From the NCBI RefSeq assembly GCF_900102105.1, contig NZ_FNBB01000012.1, positions 1 through 64,000 on the forward strand: DNA of 64,000 nucleotides, read 5' to 3'. The stretch is from Agrobacterium pusense (lineage in GTDB: Bacteria; Pseudomonadota; Alphaproteobacteria; Rhizobiales; Rhizobiaceae). The notes below the pieces were generated by a model that ran no database searches, was not told the DNA's origin, and saw only the letters and a list, made by a program, of their open reading frames with translations. Below, in pieces: positions 8,386 through 17,639 of this stretch; position 1 is the first letter of the stretch, and every line of letters begins with the position of its first letter. The position numbers were made by a program, and so were the translations under genes.

Positions 8386-9372
8386 CTAAACCAGCTCCAT
8401 CAACGCCCGCGCCGCCGCCTCGTCCGTTATCAGCGTATTGCAGCCGATCCGCTTGATCGTGGCGCGGATGGCGATGGCGCGGTGGGCGCCGCCGGAGGCA
8501 AGCACGATGTGTTTGGCCTTGCGCAGCGTGTCGAGATCGATCGCCATGGCGCGCTGGTTGATTGGGTGGTCGACCGAGCGGCCCTCGGCATCGATGAAGT
8601 TGAACATGGTGTCGCAGACGCAGCCGGCGTCAATGAGTTCGCGCAGCGTCTCCCTGGAGATGAAACCTTCCGACAAAGATGTGGAGTGCGGGCCGATATC
8701 GCCGCAGGAGACGATGGCAAGATCGAGCGTTTCGGCGAGATCGTACAGCGTTGCAAGCCCGCATTTTTCGATCAGCGCCCGTTTGGTCTCAACCGAATCC
8801 ACCAGCAGCGGTGCGAGGAACATGTAACATTCAGCGCCGAGCGCGCTCGCCAGCCGCCAGGTGTAATCGAGCGGGTTGGTCTGGTGCACGGCGACGATAC
8901 CGCCGAGCAGCGAAACGACCTTGCAGTTCTCCCGGCGCGGCGGGCGGAAGCTGGAAAGCGAGGCGGTCATGGTGCGACCCCAGCCAACGCCGATGGTGGC
9001 GCCATTCGGCACCGCTTCGGAGAGGAACTGCCCGAGCGCCAGCCCGACGGCCTTGGCGGTGCCTTCGGCACTGGCTTTGTCTGGAGAGGGGATGATCACG
9101 GCCTCGTCCAGCCCGTAAGCCGCCTCAAGCTGGCCGGCCAGCGAGACGAAATCTTCGATACCCTCATTGATCCATATCTGCACTTCGGAGCGCTTCATCG
9201 CTTCGTCCAGCAGGCGTATGACGGTGGAGCGGCTGATACCCAGTCTTTCGGCGACGTCCTTCTGCGTCATGCCCTGATTATAATAGAGCCATGCCGCCCG
9301 CAGCCGCAGCGAAGCCGCTTCCGAATAGGCCGTATGGGTTTCTCTTCTCAGTTTTGCCACGGTTTCCGCCAT
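8386..9372 (-). CDS. SorC/DeoR-type sugar-binding transcriptional regulator
   Basis: A 328-residue SorC-family regulator. The N-terminal helix-turn-helix reads MTQKDVAERLGISRSTVIRL (about residues 35-54). The large C-terminal sugar-binding domain (about 65-325) resembles phosphosugar isomerases, with IGVGWGRTMTASL near 133 and LASGGAHRAIAI near 292. SorC proteins bind phosphorylated sugars and form tetramers on DNA. The gene is divergent from transaldolase across a 193-bp region that contains the inverted repeat TTGCG-ATG-CGCAA at 9416-9428. Control of tal and perhaps of itself is a reasonable inference. Confidence 0.87.
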   Translation of the reverse strand: MAETVAKLRRETHTAYSEAASLRLRAAWLYYNQGMTQKDVAERLGISRSTVIRLLDEAMKRSEVQIWINEGIEDFVSLAGQLEAAYGLDEAVIIPSPDKASAEGTAKAVGLALGQFLSEAVPNGATIGVGWGRTMTASLSSFRPPRRENCKVVSLLGGIVAVHQTNPLDYTWRLASALGAECYMFLAPLLVDSVETKRALIEKCGLATLYDLAETLDLAIVSCGDIGPHSTSLSEGFISRETLRELIDAGCVCDTMFNFIDAEGRSVDHPINQRAMAIDLDTLRKAKHIVLASGGAHRAIAIRATIKRIGCNTLITDEAAARALMELV

Positions 9373-9415
9373 TCATTGTGTTCGCCGAGTATCGCAGGCA
9401 TGAAACTTATGTCAA

Positions 9416-9428
9416 TTGCGATGCGCAA
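9416..9428. promoter_or_regulatory. Inverted repeat between the SorC regulator and tal (possible operator)
   Basis: TTGCG-ATG-CGCAA is a perfect 5-bp inverted repeat with a 3-bp spacer, 44 bp upstream of the SorC-type start. Just beyond it, TTGACT (9434-9439) and GATAGT (9458-9463) are spaced 18 bp, as in a sigma70-type promoter reading toward tal. An operator overlapping the promoter would fit, but this is inferred from position and symmetry only. Confidence 0.4.
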
Positions 9429-9565
9429 ATGTCTTGACTTTCGACCGTGCCGCTTGCGATAGTCGGAGCCGACGAAACCGCGATTTCGGCCTTGGGCGCA
9501 CCCATGGTGCGGGAACGAAATGACGGCTGAGCAAGTTTTCAAGAGATCATGAAGGATCATTCGAT

Positions 9566-10531
9566 ATGACATCCAAACTCGAACAACTTCGCGCCATCAC
9601 CACGGTCGTTGCCGACACCGGCGATATCGAGGCGGTTGCCCGCCTGAAGCCGGTGGATTGCACCACCAACCCGACCATCGTTCTGAAGGCGCTTGGCACG
9701 CCGGCATTTGCCGATGCGGTCAAGGAAGCCGTCGCCTGGGGCAAGAAGCAGGGCGGTCAGTCCGACGCCGTTGTTGCCGCCGTTGCCGATCGACTGGCCA
9801 TCTCCGTGGGTGCAGCGCTTGCCGGCCTCGTGCCGGGCCGCGTATCGACCGAAGTCGATGCCGACCTTTCATTCGATACCGAAGCCTCCATCACGAAGGC
9901 CCGCCACATCATTGCCGCCTACAAGGAGCGCGGCATCGAGCGTGAACGCATCCTCATCAAGCTTGCTTCCACCTGGGAAGGCATCAAGGCTGCCGAAGTG
10001 CTGCAGTCCGAAGGCATCGACTGCAACCTGACGCTCCTTTTCTCGCAGGCTCAGGCGATTGCCTGCGCCGAAGCCAAGGTCTTCCTCATTTCGCCCTTCG
10101 TCGGCCGTATCCTTGACTGGTACAAGAAGTCGACCGGCGAAAACTACACCGCCGAGACCGATCCGGGCGTCGTTTCCGTGCGCAGCATCTACAACTACTA
10201 CAAGGCCAATGGCATCAGCACCGTCGTCATGGGCGCGTCCTTCCGCAACGTCGGCGAAATCGAAGCGCTTGCCGGTTGCGACCGCCTGACGATCAGCCCG
10301 GCGCTGCTGGAAGAGCTGGACAAGGATACCGGCAAGCTGGAGCGCAAGCTTTCGGCAGAAAACGTCAAGGCCGAGCCGCTGCAGTCGCTGGACGAGAAGG
10401 CATTCCGCTGGGCGCTGAACGAAGACGCAATGGCTACCGAGAAGCTCTCGGAAGGTATCCGCCTCTTCGCCAAGGATCTGGTGACGCTGCGCGAAATGGT
10501 GCGCAAGGAACTGACGGCCGCCGCCGCCTGA
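9566..10531 (+). CDS. tal: Transaldolase (class 1, TalB type)
   Basis: This cytosolic pentose-phosphate enzyme transfers the dihydroxyacetone unit between sedoheptulose 7-phosphate and glyceraldehyde 3-phosphate. The 321 residues match the E. coli TalB-type length. The Schiff-base lysine is K132 in [12 protein letters not shown], and the N-terminal [11 protein letters not shown] (about 30-40) and the VVMGASFRN stretch near 218 are family hallmarks. It is monocistronic: a SorC-type regulator is divergent upstream, and two hairpins including a clear terminator lie downstream. Confidence 0.96.
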   Translation: MTSKLEQLRAITTVVADTGDIEAVARLKPVDCTTNPTIVLKALGTPAFADAVKEAVAWGKKQGGQSDAVVAAVADRLAISVGAALAGLVPGRVSTEVDADLSFDTEASITKARHIIAAYKERGIERERILIKLASTWEGIKAAEVLQSEGIDCNLTLLFSQAQAIACAEAKVFLISPFVGRILDWYKKSTGENYTAETDPGVVSVRSIYNYYKANGISTVVMGASFRNVGEIEALAGCDRLTISPALLEELDKDTGKLERKLSAENVKAEPLQSLDEKAFRWALNEDAMATEKLSEGIRLFAKDLVTLREMVRKELTAAAA

Positions 10532-10539
10532 CGAAAAAA

Positions 10540-10562
10540 GGGGGAACCATCCGCGTTCCCCC
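10540..10562 (+). other. Stem-loop immediately after tal
   Basis: GGGGGAAC and GTTCCCCC form a perfect 8-bp stem around a 7-base loop, 8 bp after the tal stop. It has no T-run, so it is more likely a transcript-stabilising hairpin ahead of the true terminator at 10597. Confidence 0.55.
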
Positions 10563-10596
10563 GACGTTTACGAGACATAAATCTCCAGTCAACTGA

Positions 10597-10630
10597 AACG
10601 CGATCGGGTCCCTGCCGGTCGCGTTTTTTT
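10597..10630 (+). terminator. Rho-independent terminator of tal
   Basis: AACGCGATCGG pairs with CCGGTCGCGTT (11 bp with one G-T pair) around a 7-base loop, followed by a run of Ts. It also lies just past the 3' end of the convergent IclR gene. Confidence 0.88.
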
Positions 10631-10634
10631 GTGC

Positions 10635-11402
10635 TCAGATGGTGCCCGTCACGATCTCGGAGATACGTTTTGCTGCCTCGCGGATCAACACCTCGCAGGC
10701 CTCGCGTGTGGGCGCCTTGCCGCCAAGAGGGGTAATATAGGGGCAGGTGATCACGGCCAGCGCGGTGCCATCGAGCGTCAGCACCGGAGCGGAAATATTG
10801 CGGACACCGGCGGTTTGGAGGCTGTCCATGGATTCGAAGCCGTTCTTGCGCACCTCTGCCAGCCGATCGGCAAGACCGTGCGGTATGGTCTCGCCGCTGC
10901 CGCGCACCTGTTCGGTTATCATGATCTGGCGCTGCGCTTCTGTCTGGAAGGCCAGAAGCACGTGGCCCGAGCCGGTGTGGAACAGGCTCATCTGCGCGCC
11001 GACACGCATGGACATGGCCCAGTAGGTGGATGATTCCTGTTGGGCGATGACCACAACGCTGCCGCGATCATGGACCGCCAGATGGCAGGCCTGCTCCGCA
11101 CTCGCCGAAAAATCGCGCATGACAGGGGCCGCGAAGGAAACCAGCCGGCGGATCGGCGCATGGAAATGCGCCAGCCCGAACATTTTCAGCGTCAAAGAGA
11201 ATCGATCGCCGTCAAGCCGCTGCACATAACCCCGGCGCACCAGCCGGTCCAGCATGCGGTAAAGCTCGTTGGGGCTCTTTCCGATGGACTTGGCGATCTC
11301 GATCTGTGTCAGCCCGCCATCGGTGCGGGCCAGAAGTTCGAGAATGTCCAGGCCCTTGTCGAGGGCGGGAGCGCGATATCTTTCGCTGTCGTCGTCAGTC
11401 AT
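10635..11402 (-). CDS. IclR-family transcriptional regulator
   Basis: A 255-residue regulator. The N-terminal winged helix-turn-helix spans about residues 12-75 (ALDKGLDILELLARTDGG, then IEIAKSIGKSPNELYRMLDR). The C-terminal IclR effector domain (about 85-250) binds a small carboxylate or sugar acid. The start is taken at the ATG at 11402, which has a GAGG site; an upstream extension to 11552 would add about 50 atypical His- and Gln-rich residues. It is divergent from an SDR dehydrogenase across about 205 bp that contains two CATATG palindromes (about 11501-11527), so it probably controls that gene. Confidence 0.87.
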   Translation of the reverse strand: MTDDDSERYRAPALDKGLDILELLARTDGGLTQIEIAKSIGKSPNELYRMLDRLVRRGYVQRLDGDRFSLTLKMFGLAHFHAPIRRLVSFAAPVMRDFSASAEQACHLAVHDRGSVVVIAQQESSTYWAMSMRVGAQMSLFHTGSGHVLLAFQTEAQRQIMITEQVRGSGETIPHGLADRLAEVRKNGFESMDSLQTAGVRNISAPVLTLDGTALAVITCPYITPLGGKAPTREACEVLIREAAKRISEIVTGTI

Positions 11403-11607
11403 CTGGCCTCGATGATGATGGTGTGTATGGTCGCCGGCGCCGGGCTGGGCCTGAAAATAGGCTTGCCCTATACCGGCCGTCCACGCAAGTTTGCTTGACG
11501 CCATATGAGTACCGCGTTTACATATGAATTGTCGATCCATATTTGAGATCACTGAAATTCAACGGCTCGGCCCCGGCAGGCGGGCGTGCCTTAGCGGGAG
11601 GCTATTC

Positions 11608-12339
11608 ATGGTGCAGGATTTTAACGGCCGGACAGTGGTGATCACCGCGGCCGGTCAGGGTATCGGGCGGGCGGCGGCAGAGCGGTTCGTGTCGCTCGGG
11701 GCGCGCGTCATCGCCACCGATATCAATGAGCAGGCGCTTTCTACGCTCAAGGGGGCAGAGACGCGGGTCCTGAACGTGCTCGACGGCGATGGCGTAAAAG
11801 ATTTTGCCGCCGATATCGGCCATGCGGATGTGCTGTTCAACTGCGCCGGTTTTGTTCATTCCGGCACCATCCTCGAGTGTGAGGAGAAGGACTGGGATTT
11901 CTCCTTCGACCTCAACACAAAGGCCATGTACCGTACCTGCCGCGCTTTCCTGCCCAGCATGCTGGAGAAGGGCAAGGGCGCAATCGTCAACATGTCCTCG
12001 GTTGCTTCCAGCGTAAAGGGCGTGCCAAACCGGTTTGCCTACACCGCTTCCAAGGCCGCCGTTGTGGGCCTGACCAAGGCGATCGCGGCGGACTTCGTGA
12101 CAAAGGGCATTCGTTGCAACGCCATCTGCCCCGGAACGGTGGATAGCCCTTCGCTGCACGATCGTCTGCGCGCCACCGGCAATTACGAACAGGCTCTTGC
12201 AGATTTCATCGCGCGCCAGCCTATGGGCCGCATCGCCACGCCGGAAGAGATCGCAGCGCTCGTCACCTACCTCGCGTCAGACGAAGCAGGTTTCACCACC
12301 GGCCAGATCCATGTCATTGATGGCGGCTGGACGGGCTGA
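11608..12339 (+). CDS. Short-chain dehydrogenase/reductase (sugar-acid or hydroxy-acid type)
   Basis: A 243-residue classical SDR. The NAD(P) motif is TAAGQGIG (residues 13-20), with D38 after the second strand suggesting a preference for NAD. The catalytic serine is about S131, and the tyrosine and lysine are Y145 and K149 in YTASK. The sequence style (short loops, CPGTVDSPS) resembles the DHRS6/2-keto-3-deoxy-L-fuconate dehydrogenase branch; this is recognition of type, not proof of substrate. The ATG at 11608 has a GGGAG site. It is divergent from IclR and ends in a strong terminator, so it is a single-gene unit under likely IclR control. Confidence 0.85.
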   Translation: MVQDFNGRTVVITAAGQGIGRAAAERFVSLGARVIATDINEQALSTLKGAETRVLNVLDGDGVKDFAADIGHADVLFNCAGFVHSGTILECEEKDWDFSFDLNTKAMYRTCRAFLPSMLEKGKGAIVNMSSVASSVKGVPNRFAYTASKAAVVGLTKAIAADFVTKGIRCNAICPGTVDSPSLHDRLRATGNYEQALADFIARQPMGRIATPEEIAALVTYLASDEAGFTTGQIHVIDGGWTG

Positions 12340-12361
12340 CGGATTTCAAGGGAGAGAGGAG

Positions 12362-12392
12362 GGCGACCGGCGTGACAACCGGTCGCCTTTTT
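12362..12392 (+). terminator. Rho-independent terminator of the SDR gene
   Basis: GGCGACCGG and CCGGTCGCC form a perfect 9-bp stem with an 8-base loop and a TTTTT tail, placed between the convergent SDR and DUF1328 genes. Confidence 0.9.
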
Positions 12393-12395
12393 CAT

Positions 12396-12569
12396 TCAGA
12401 CGACGGCGCTTCCGGCCATCAGTGCAAGCACGAGGAAGACCAGGAAGATCACCACGGCGATGAAGAACAGAATGCGGGCCACGCCGGCTGCGGCTGCCGA
12501 AATGCCGGTAAAGCCGAACACGCCTGCGATCAAAGAAATGACAAAGAAAATAAGAGCCCATTTAAGCAT
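12396..12569 (-). CDS. DUF1328 (YtjA-type) small membrane protein
   Basis: A 57-residue protein with two membrane helices ([18 protein letters not shown] and [18 protein letters not shown]), the standard DUF1328 architecture. Family members are widespread small inner-membrane proteins of unknown function, often linked to stress conditions. The start is the ATG at 12569, which gives the canonical [11 protein letters not shown]-terminus and has an AGGGGAAG site. A start at 12656 would add an unrelated 29-residue leader. Confidence 0.85.
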   Translation of the reverse strand: MLKWALIFFVISLIAGVFGFTGISAAAAGVARILFFIAVVIFLVFLVLALMAGSAVV

Positions 12570-12677
12570 GGCGCTTCCCCTTTTGCGAAATTTTCCCGAG
12601 CCGCCGCCCCGCGACAGGCTCGATAAAATGACGCGCAAAAGGAGAAAATGTTCCACGCGCCCGTAAAAATCGTTCTT

Positions 12678-13532
12678 TTATATTGCCGTCTCACGGGCCG
12701 TGTCGGTACGGCGGGTTTTCCAGATGGTGCGGACGAATGTCGCGACGAAGGTGACGCTCATGAAGAGCACGATCGTGGGGGCGGGAGCGCTGTCGATCAG
12801 GAAACTCAGCCATATGCCCGCAAGCGACGAGGCGACCGCCACCGCAATGGCCACCAGCAGCATGGCGGAAAAACGCCGGGTCAGCAGGAAGGCGATTGCG
12901 CCCGGTGCGACGAGCATGGCGACGGAGAGAATGATGCCAACCGCCTTCAGCGCGCCGACGACGGTGAGCGACAGCACCATCAGCAGGCCATAATGCAGCA
13001 CACGCACGGGCAGGCCGATGGCTCTTGCATGTTGCGCATCGAAGGCGTTGACCAGCAGGTCCTTGCGCAGGATGCCGAGAAACAGGGTGGCGAAAAGCGC
13101 GATCACGCCCGTCTCCAGCATGTCCAAGGGCGCGATGCCGAGCATGTCGCCGAAGAGGATATGGTCGAGATGTACGTCGCTCTGCACCTTCACGTAAAGC
13201 ACCAGTCCCAGCCCGAACATGCCGGAAAAGACGATGCCGAGCACCGTATCCTCCTTGATGCGGCTGTTTTCCTTGATGAAACCGGTGCCGAGGGCACATA
13301 TCATGCCCGCGATGAAGGCTCCGATGGAAAGCGGGATGCCAACGATATAGGCCACCACCACGCCAGGCAGCACGGCATGGGAAACGGCGTCCCCCATCAG
13401 CGACCAGCCCTTCAGCACCAGAAAACAGGAGAGCATTGCCATGGGCATCGCGATCATCAGCGTGATCAGGAAGGCATATTGCATGAAAGGCAGTTGAAAC
13501 GGCAGTATGGCCAGTTCGAGATATTCACTCAT
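12678..13532 (-). CDS. sitD: Manganese/iron ABC transporter permease SitD
   Basis: A 284-residue ABC-3 family permease with about eight hydrophobic segments. The coupling-loop region contains GWSLMGDAVSHAVLPGVV (about residues 45-62), which is closely echoed in SitC. It is the last gene of sitABCD, its start overlapping the sitC stop by 4 bp (ATGA). Together with SitC it forms the inner-membrane channel for Mn2+ and, less strongly, Fe2+. Zinc permeases of the same family are the alternative; the Mur-type boxes upstream of sitA favour manganese. Confidence 0.92.
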   Translation of the reverse strand: MSEYLELAILPFQLPFMQYAFLITLMIAMPMAMLSCFLVLKGWSLMGDAVSHAVLPGVVVAYIVGIPLSIGAFIAGMICALGTGFIKENSRIKEDTVLGIVFSGMFGLGLVLYVKVQSDVHLDHILFGDMLGIAPLDMLETGVIALFATLFLGILRKDLLVNAFDAQHARAIGLPVRVLHYGLLMVLSLTVVGALKAVGIILSVAMLVAPGAIAFLLTRRFSAMLLVAIAVAVASSLAGIWLSFLIDSAPAPTIVLFMSVTFVATFVRTIWKTRRTDTARETAI

Positions 13533-14389
13533 GGCGTTTCCTCCAGCGCCCTGCGCGCCTTGGCGCGCGAGGCGAGCAGGCCGTGTTTGGGTGCAAAGAC
13601 GAAGGCGGCAAGGAAGATCGCCGTCTGTAGCACCACGATGACGCCGCCGGTCGCGCCGTCGAGAAAATAGCTGAGATAGGCGCCGATGAAGCTGGTGGCC
13701 GCGCCGATGATGAGGCTCATCAGGATCAGCCGCTCGAAACGGTCGGTCAGGAGATAGGCAGTAGCGCCCGGCGTCACCACCATGGCGACGACGAGGAAAG
13801 CGCCGACAGTCTGTAGGGCGGCAACCGTGGAAGCGGCCAGCAGGGTGAAGAAGATCACCTTCAGCACTTCCGGTTTCAGCCCCACGGTGCGGGCGTGGTT
13901 CTCATCGAAGAACACCACCATGAAGTCGCGCCATTTCAGCGAAAGCACAAGGAGGCTGATACCGCCGATCAAAGCCAGCTGGATGGTGTCTTCAGCAGTG
14001 ATGGCGAGGATATTGCCTAGCACGATGGTCTGGATATTCACCGAGGTCGGCGAGAGCGATACCATGAACAGGCCAAGCCCGAAAAACGAGGTGAAGATCA
14101 GGCCGATGATCGCATCTTCCTTGAGCCGTGTCTTCTGGTTCAGAAACAGCATGGACCCGGCCGCCAACCCGCCGGAGAGAAACGCGCCGAGCGAAAAGGG
14201 CAGGCCAAGCATATAGGCTCCGGCAACCCCGGGAACGATGGCATGGGAAAGCGCATCGCCGATCAATGACCAGCCCTTCAGCATCAGATAGGCCGAGAGA
14301 AAGCCGCAGACACCACCCACCAGTGCGCTGACCCAGATGGCGTTCAACATGTAACCATAGGTGAAAGGCTCAAGAAGGGTGTCAATCAT
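13529..14389 (-). CDS. sitC: Manganese/iron ABC transporter permease SitC
   Basis: A 286-residue ABC-3 family permease. The start is taken at the ATG at 14389, giving [20 protein letters not shown], which overlaps the sitB stop by 8 bp; a start further upstream would read through sitB. The motif [20 protein letters not shown] (about residues 39-58) parallels SitD and marks the contact with the ATPase. About eight membrane segments are visible. It forms a heterodimer with SitD. Confidence 0.92.
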   Translation of the reverse strand: MIDTLLEPFTYGYMLNAIWVSALVGGVCGFLSAYLMLKGWSLIGDALSHAIVPGVAGAYMLGLPFSLGAFLSGGLAAGSMLFLNQKTRLKEDAIIGLIFTSFFGLGLFMVSLSPTSVNIQTIVLGNILAITAEDTIQLALIGGISLLVLSLKWRDFMVVFFDENHARTVGLKPEVLKVIFFTLLAASTVAALQTVGAFLVVAMVVTPGATAYLLTDRFERLILMSLIIGAATSFIGAYLSYFLDGATGGVIVVLQTAIFLAAFVFAPKHGLLASRAKARRALEETP

Positions 14390-15278
14390 CGGCTTTCTCT
14401 TTCGGAGCCTCAGAATCGCGCCTGTCCTGGCCATTTTTGCCGTAGATCACGAAGGGCCGCTCGTCATCGGTTATGACCTTCAGGCGGCGCGGATCGGCGT
14501 CGCTATGCAGGTCTGCCCCGCCGAGAACGAAGTGGCGCAGGCTGCCGCCGAAAGCCCTTTGCAGGTTTTCCTCTGTAAAGGTGTCGCTTGTTTTGCCCGA
14601 CGCCAGAACCGTACCCTTGACGAAGACGGCGCGGTCGCAGAATTCCGGAACGCTGCCAAGATTGTGGGTGGAGACCAGCATGACGCGGCCCTCGTCGCGC
14701 AGTGCCTTCAAAAGCGCGACGATCTGCTCCTCCGTCGTCACGTCGACACCGGTGAAAGGTTCGTCCAGCAGAATCACCTGCCCTTCCTGCGCCAGCGCGC
14801 GAGCCAGAAACACTCGCTTCTTCTGCCCGCCGGAGAGTTCGCCGATCTGGCGCTTGCGATAATCGAGCATGTTGACGCGTTTCAGCGCCTCTTCCACCAT
14901 CTGGTGATCGCGCTTCGAGGGGATGCGCAGGAAATTCATGTGGCCATAACGGCCCATCATCACCACGTCCTCCACCAGCACCGGAAAGCTCCAGTCCACC
15001 TCTTCCGCCTGCGGCACGTAAGCGACGAGGTTTTTCTTCAGCGCCTCCTTCACCGGCAGATCGAAGATCGAGACGGAACCGGCGGCCAAAGGAACGAAAC
15101 CCATGATCGCCTTGAAAATCGTGGACTTGCCGGCGCCGTTGACGCCGACAAGTGCCGTGATCGTTCCGCGGGGAATGGAGAAGCTGGCATCTTTTAATGC
15201 GGTGTGGCCGTTGCGATAGGTCACTGTCGCATTTTGAACCGTCAGGCCGCCGCCTGATTTTTTACTCCCCATTCTCAT
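14382..15278 (-). CDS. sitB: Manganese/iron ABC transporter ATP-binding protein SitB
   Basis: A 298-residue ABC ATPase. Walker A is GVNGAGKST (about residues 43-51), the Q-loop is [10 protein letters not shown], the ABC signature is LSGGQKKR and Walker B is [12 protein letters not shown]. The histidine switch is in VSTHNLG. The C-terminal extra of about 45 residues (from the FGGSLRHF stretch on) is usual for SitB/MntB-type ATPases. Its start overlaps the sitA stop by 4 bp. It energises import through SitC and SitD. Confidence 0.93.
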   Translation of the reverse strand: MRMGSKKSGGGLTVQNATVTYRNGHTALKDASFSIPRGTITALVGVNGAGKSTIFKAIMGFVPLAAGSVSIFDLPVKEALKKNLVAYVPQAEEVDWSFPVLVEDVVMMGRYGHMNFLRIPSKRDHQMVEEALKRVNMLDYRKRQIGELSGGQKKRVFLARALAQEGQVILLDEPFTGVDVTTEEQIVALLKALRDEGRVMLVSTHNLGSVPEFCDRAVFVKGTVLASGKTSDTFTEENLQRAFGGSLRHFVLGGADLHSDADPRRLKVITDDERPFVIYGKNGQDRRDSEAPKEKADD

Positions 15279-16165
15279 GAAGACAGTCCCTTGGCGATGG
15301 TTTCGCTCGTCACACGCAGCAGGTCCAGGTAAGTCGGGACGGGACCATCAGCCTCGCTCAGCGAATCCACATAGAGAATGCCGCCATAGGCCGCACCGGT
15401 TTCCTTGGCCACCTGCTGGGCGGGATCGGCGGAAACGGTGCTTTCGCTGAAGATGACGTGGATATTATGCTCGCGCATGGCGTCGATCACACCCCGAACC
15501 TGCTGGGGCGTGCCCTGACTGTCGGCGTTGACCGGCCAGAGGAACAATTCCTTCAGGCCGAAATCGCGGGCGAGATAAGAAAAGGCGCCTTCACTCGTCA
15601 CCAACCAGCGCTTGTTTTCCGGAAGGGCCGAAAGTTCATTGCGGATCGGCTGCACCGTGGCCCTGATCCTGTCCGAATAAGCCTTGGCATTGGCGGCGTA
15701 GACATCGGCGTGGGCGGGGTCGATCTCGCTCAGGCCCTTGCGAATATTTTCGACGTAGATCAAGGCGTTATCGGGAGACATCCAGGCGTGCGGATTGGGC
15801 TTGCCCTGATAGGCGCCGCCGCTGATCGCCATCGGCTTCACACCATCGCTCACCGTCACATCAGGCACGCCGGAGAGGTTAGTCAGGAATTTCTCGAACC
15901 ACAATTCCAGATTGAGTCCGTTGCGCAGCACCAGATCGGCCTTGCGGGCCTTCAGAATGTCGCGGGGCGTCGGCTGGTAATTGTGGATTTCCGCGCCGGG
16001 CTTGGTGATGCTTTCCACCTCGGCCGCGTCACCCGCTACGTTGCGCGCCATATCGGCGATGATGGTGAAGGTGGTCACGACAACAGGTTTTTCCTGGGCA
16101 AGGGCGACGCCCGGAAGAAAAAGCGAGAAAGCGAAAATGGCGTGGCGGAATTTTTGGACGTTCAC
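15275..16165 (-). CDS. sitA: Periplasmic manganese/iron-binding protein SitA
   Basis: A 296-residue cluster A-I solute-binding protein. Residues 1-23 form a signal peptide ending ALA-Q; there is no lipobox cysteine, so the mature protein is soluble in the periplasm. Metal ligands expected for this family are visible: a histidine in AEIHNYQP, one in [10 protein letters not shown], a glutamate in [13 protein letters not shown] and an aspartate near [11 protein letters not shown]. There is no His-rich loop as in zinc-binding ZnuA, favouring Mn2+/Fe2+. It is the first gene of sitABCD, with two Mur-type boxes in its upstream region. Confidence 0.93.
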   Translation of the reverse strand: MNVQKFRHAIFAFSLFLPGVALAQEKPVVVTTFTIIADMARNVAGDAAEVESITKPGAEIHNYQPTPRDILKARKADLVLRNGLNLELWFEKFLTNLSGVPDVTVSDGVKPMAISGGAYQGKPNPHAWMSPDNALIYVENIRKGLSEIDPAHADVYAANAKAYSDRIRATVQPIRNELSALPENKRWLVTSEGAFSYLARDFGLKELFLWPVNADSQGTPQQVRGVIDAMREHNIHVIFSESTVSADPAQQVAKETGAAYGGILYVDSLSEADGPVPTYLDLLRVTSETIAKGLSS

Positions 16166-16182
16166 GTGCTCACCAGATTTTG

Positions 16183-16199
16183 TTGCGACTAATTCGCAA
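16183..16199. promoter_or_regulatory. Mur-type box 1 upstream of sitA
   Basis: TTGCGACTAATTCGCAA is a 17-bp palindrome with one mismatched pair, 18 bp upstream of the sitA start. It resembles the Mn-responsive sites recognised by Mur (a Fur-family repressor) at rhizobial sitABCD promoters. Assignment is by resemblance and position. Confidence 0.7.
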
Positions 16200-16234
16200 T
16201 ACCATCTGTTATAAAATCACCTTTGTCAACGCTA

Positions 16235-16251
16235 TTGCAAATCATTCGCAA
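16235..16251. promoter_or_regulatory. Mur-type box 2 upstream of sitA
   Basis: TTGCAAATCATTCGCAA is a second 17-bp palindrome of the same design with one mismatched pair, 70 bp upstream of sitA. Its centre is 52 bp from that of box 1, close to five helical turns, so two bound repressor dimers would lie on one face of the DNA. Confidence 0.7.
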
Positions 16252-16449
16252 ATCTTGAGATTTCTGAAATGTCCGAAAATGATGCGCTTTTGCGGGTATC
16301 TTGCCTGCGGGATTAAACTTTTTTCAATGAGAAAGCGGCACTATCGGAAGGCTCGGACAGCGTGGTCCGAAGCTTATCCCGCGTGTGTTCCTCATCCTTC
16401 GAGCCACGTTTCCGGGGTGAGGGCGAGAGGCGGGGTACTTGATGTCAGG

Positions 16450-17385
16450 ATGTTGCGGGTGAAAGCTGTATTCGGACGAATGCGGTTTTCGCGCAAGCTC
16501 GTTATGATTGGAGGCGGGATCCTGCTTTTGGCAGGCGCGACCGGTTCCGCTGCCGTGTTCATCGGCAGCGAGCGGCTGCTTGGCCCATCCTATGCCTCCA
16601 CCAACGGGCTTTCCTGCGACGCAGTCCAGACAGTGAATATCCGCAAGAACGGCTCGCTATGGGTACGCAAGTTCATTCGCACCGAAGGCGGAGACGGCAC
16701 GGAGCGGTTGAAAACCGCCCTGCGCGTCGCCAAAGCGGTTTATGACAAACAGAAGCCCGATCTGGTTCAGGTCTCCGTGCTTGACAGGAACGGCCCGCAG
16801 CTGCGCTCGGAAATGCGTGGCCGGGCCATTGCCGCACAGGTGGTCTTCATTCCGGATCCGGCGAAAATTCCCGAGGGCGCCGAGGCCCGCCGTTATTCAG
16901 CCTTCTATTATGACGGCGCAGCAAATGGCAGCGGCCAGTTTTACGGTCTGCGCATCGATCTGCCGCTTGAAGATACCGAAGCCATGGCTGCCAGCCTCAG
17001 CGACTTCGCCGATTGTGCGACGCCGGTTGCGGAGCCGGAAGCGGGCGGCCACGAGGGCAAGTCCGCCAAAGGTCACGGCGAAAGCAAGGGCGGGGCCAGC
17101 GGCGAACATGACGCTGCGCCAACGGAGCCCGGCCATGGCGAAACTGCTCCGGAAGCACATGACGAAACTCCGTCTCCCGAAGCGCATGGTGAGACCGTGA
17201 CCGACGAGCTTCTGACCTCGACACCGGAAGCCGAGGGCAGCAGCATCTTCAGCCTGTCCTATCTGAAGTCACTGATCTTCGGAAAAGGCTCGACCACCGC
17301 GCAGGCGGCGGAGGAAAAACCGATGGACGGAGAGGCGGCGGTGGCAGAGGAAGCTGCTGGCGAAAAGGCCAAGGCGGGGCATTGA
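16450..17385 (+). CDS. Membrane-anchored protein of unknown function with acidic, His-rich tail
   Basis: I do not recognise a named family. From the ATG at 16450 the product has 311 residues: a basic start, one membrane anchor at about residues 18-39 (VMIGGGILLLAGATGSAAVF), a folded region at about 50-185 containing VRKFIRTEGGDGTERLKTAL, and a low-complexity tail of about 125 residues rich in Glu, Gly, His and Ala. The domain presumably faces the periplasm. The start could also be ATG 16480. It is unlinked to sitABCD (divergent) and to lysS (convergent). The tail could bind metal, but nothing else supports that. Confidence 0.65.
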   Translation: MLRVKAVFGRMRFSRKLVMIGGGILLLAGATGSAAVFIGSERLLGPSYASTNGLSCDAVQTVNIRKNGSLWVRKFIRTEGGDGTERLKTALRVAKAVYDKQKPDLVQVSVLDRNGPQLRSEMRGRAIAAQVVFIPDPAKIPEGAEARRYSAFYYDGAANGSGQFYGLRIDLPLEDTEAMAASLSDFADCATPVAEPEAGGHEGKSAKGHGESKGGASGEHDAAPTEPGHGETAPEAHDETPSPEAHGETVTDELLTSTPEAEGSSIFSLSYLKSLIFGKGSTTAQAAEEKPMDGEAAVAEEAAGEKAKAGH

Positions 17386-17465
17386 GAGGGATTCGGCTGT
17401 TGCCGATGCGTTCCTGTTTCATGCCGGCGGCATGTTCCGCCGACGCTGCCTTGTCATGCTTGCGC

Positions 17466-17554
17466 GACGTCATCCTTGGGCTTGTCCCACGCCTCTAAGC
17501 ACGTCAACAAAATCGTTAAGTTAGCAAATCCTCGGGACAAGCCCGAGGATGAGG
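17466..17554. repeat. 89-bp palindromic repeat (family 3), diverged copy
   Basis: Begins GACGTCATCC and ends with CTCGGGACAAGCCCGAGGATGAGG, each end a hairpin around CTTGT or ACAAG. A second copy of the same 89-bp length is at 35393. The left arm here is degraded after GTCCC. Confidence 0.7.
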
Positions 17555-17603
17555 TTGAGTGAATATTCACCTTTGAGCGCCAACTTCAAGGGGATTGCAG
17601 CTT

Positions 17604-17624
17604 GCCCGGAAATTCGAACCGGGC
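17604..17624 (-). terminator. Stem-loop just downstream of lysS
   Basis: GCCCGG and CCGGGC form a 6-bp stem with a 9-base loop, 16 bp past the lysS stop on the lysS strand. No T-run follows, so termination here would be weak or factor-dependent. The loop TTCGAA superficially recalls a tRNA T-arm, but no tRNA surrounds it. Confidence 0.4.
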
Positions 17625-17639
17625 AGCGCTCCTGGTGCC

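Noticed and set aside
14361..15197. A 278-codon plus-strand frame opposite sitB
   Set aside because: It is the antisense shadow of a well-defined ABC ATPase and has no motifs of its own.
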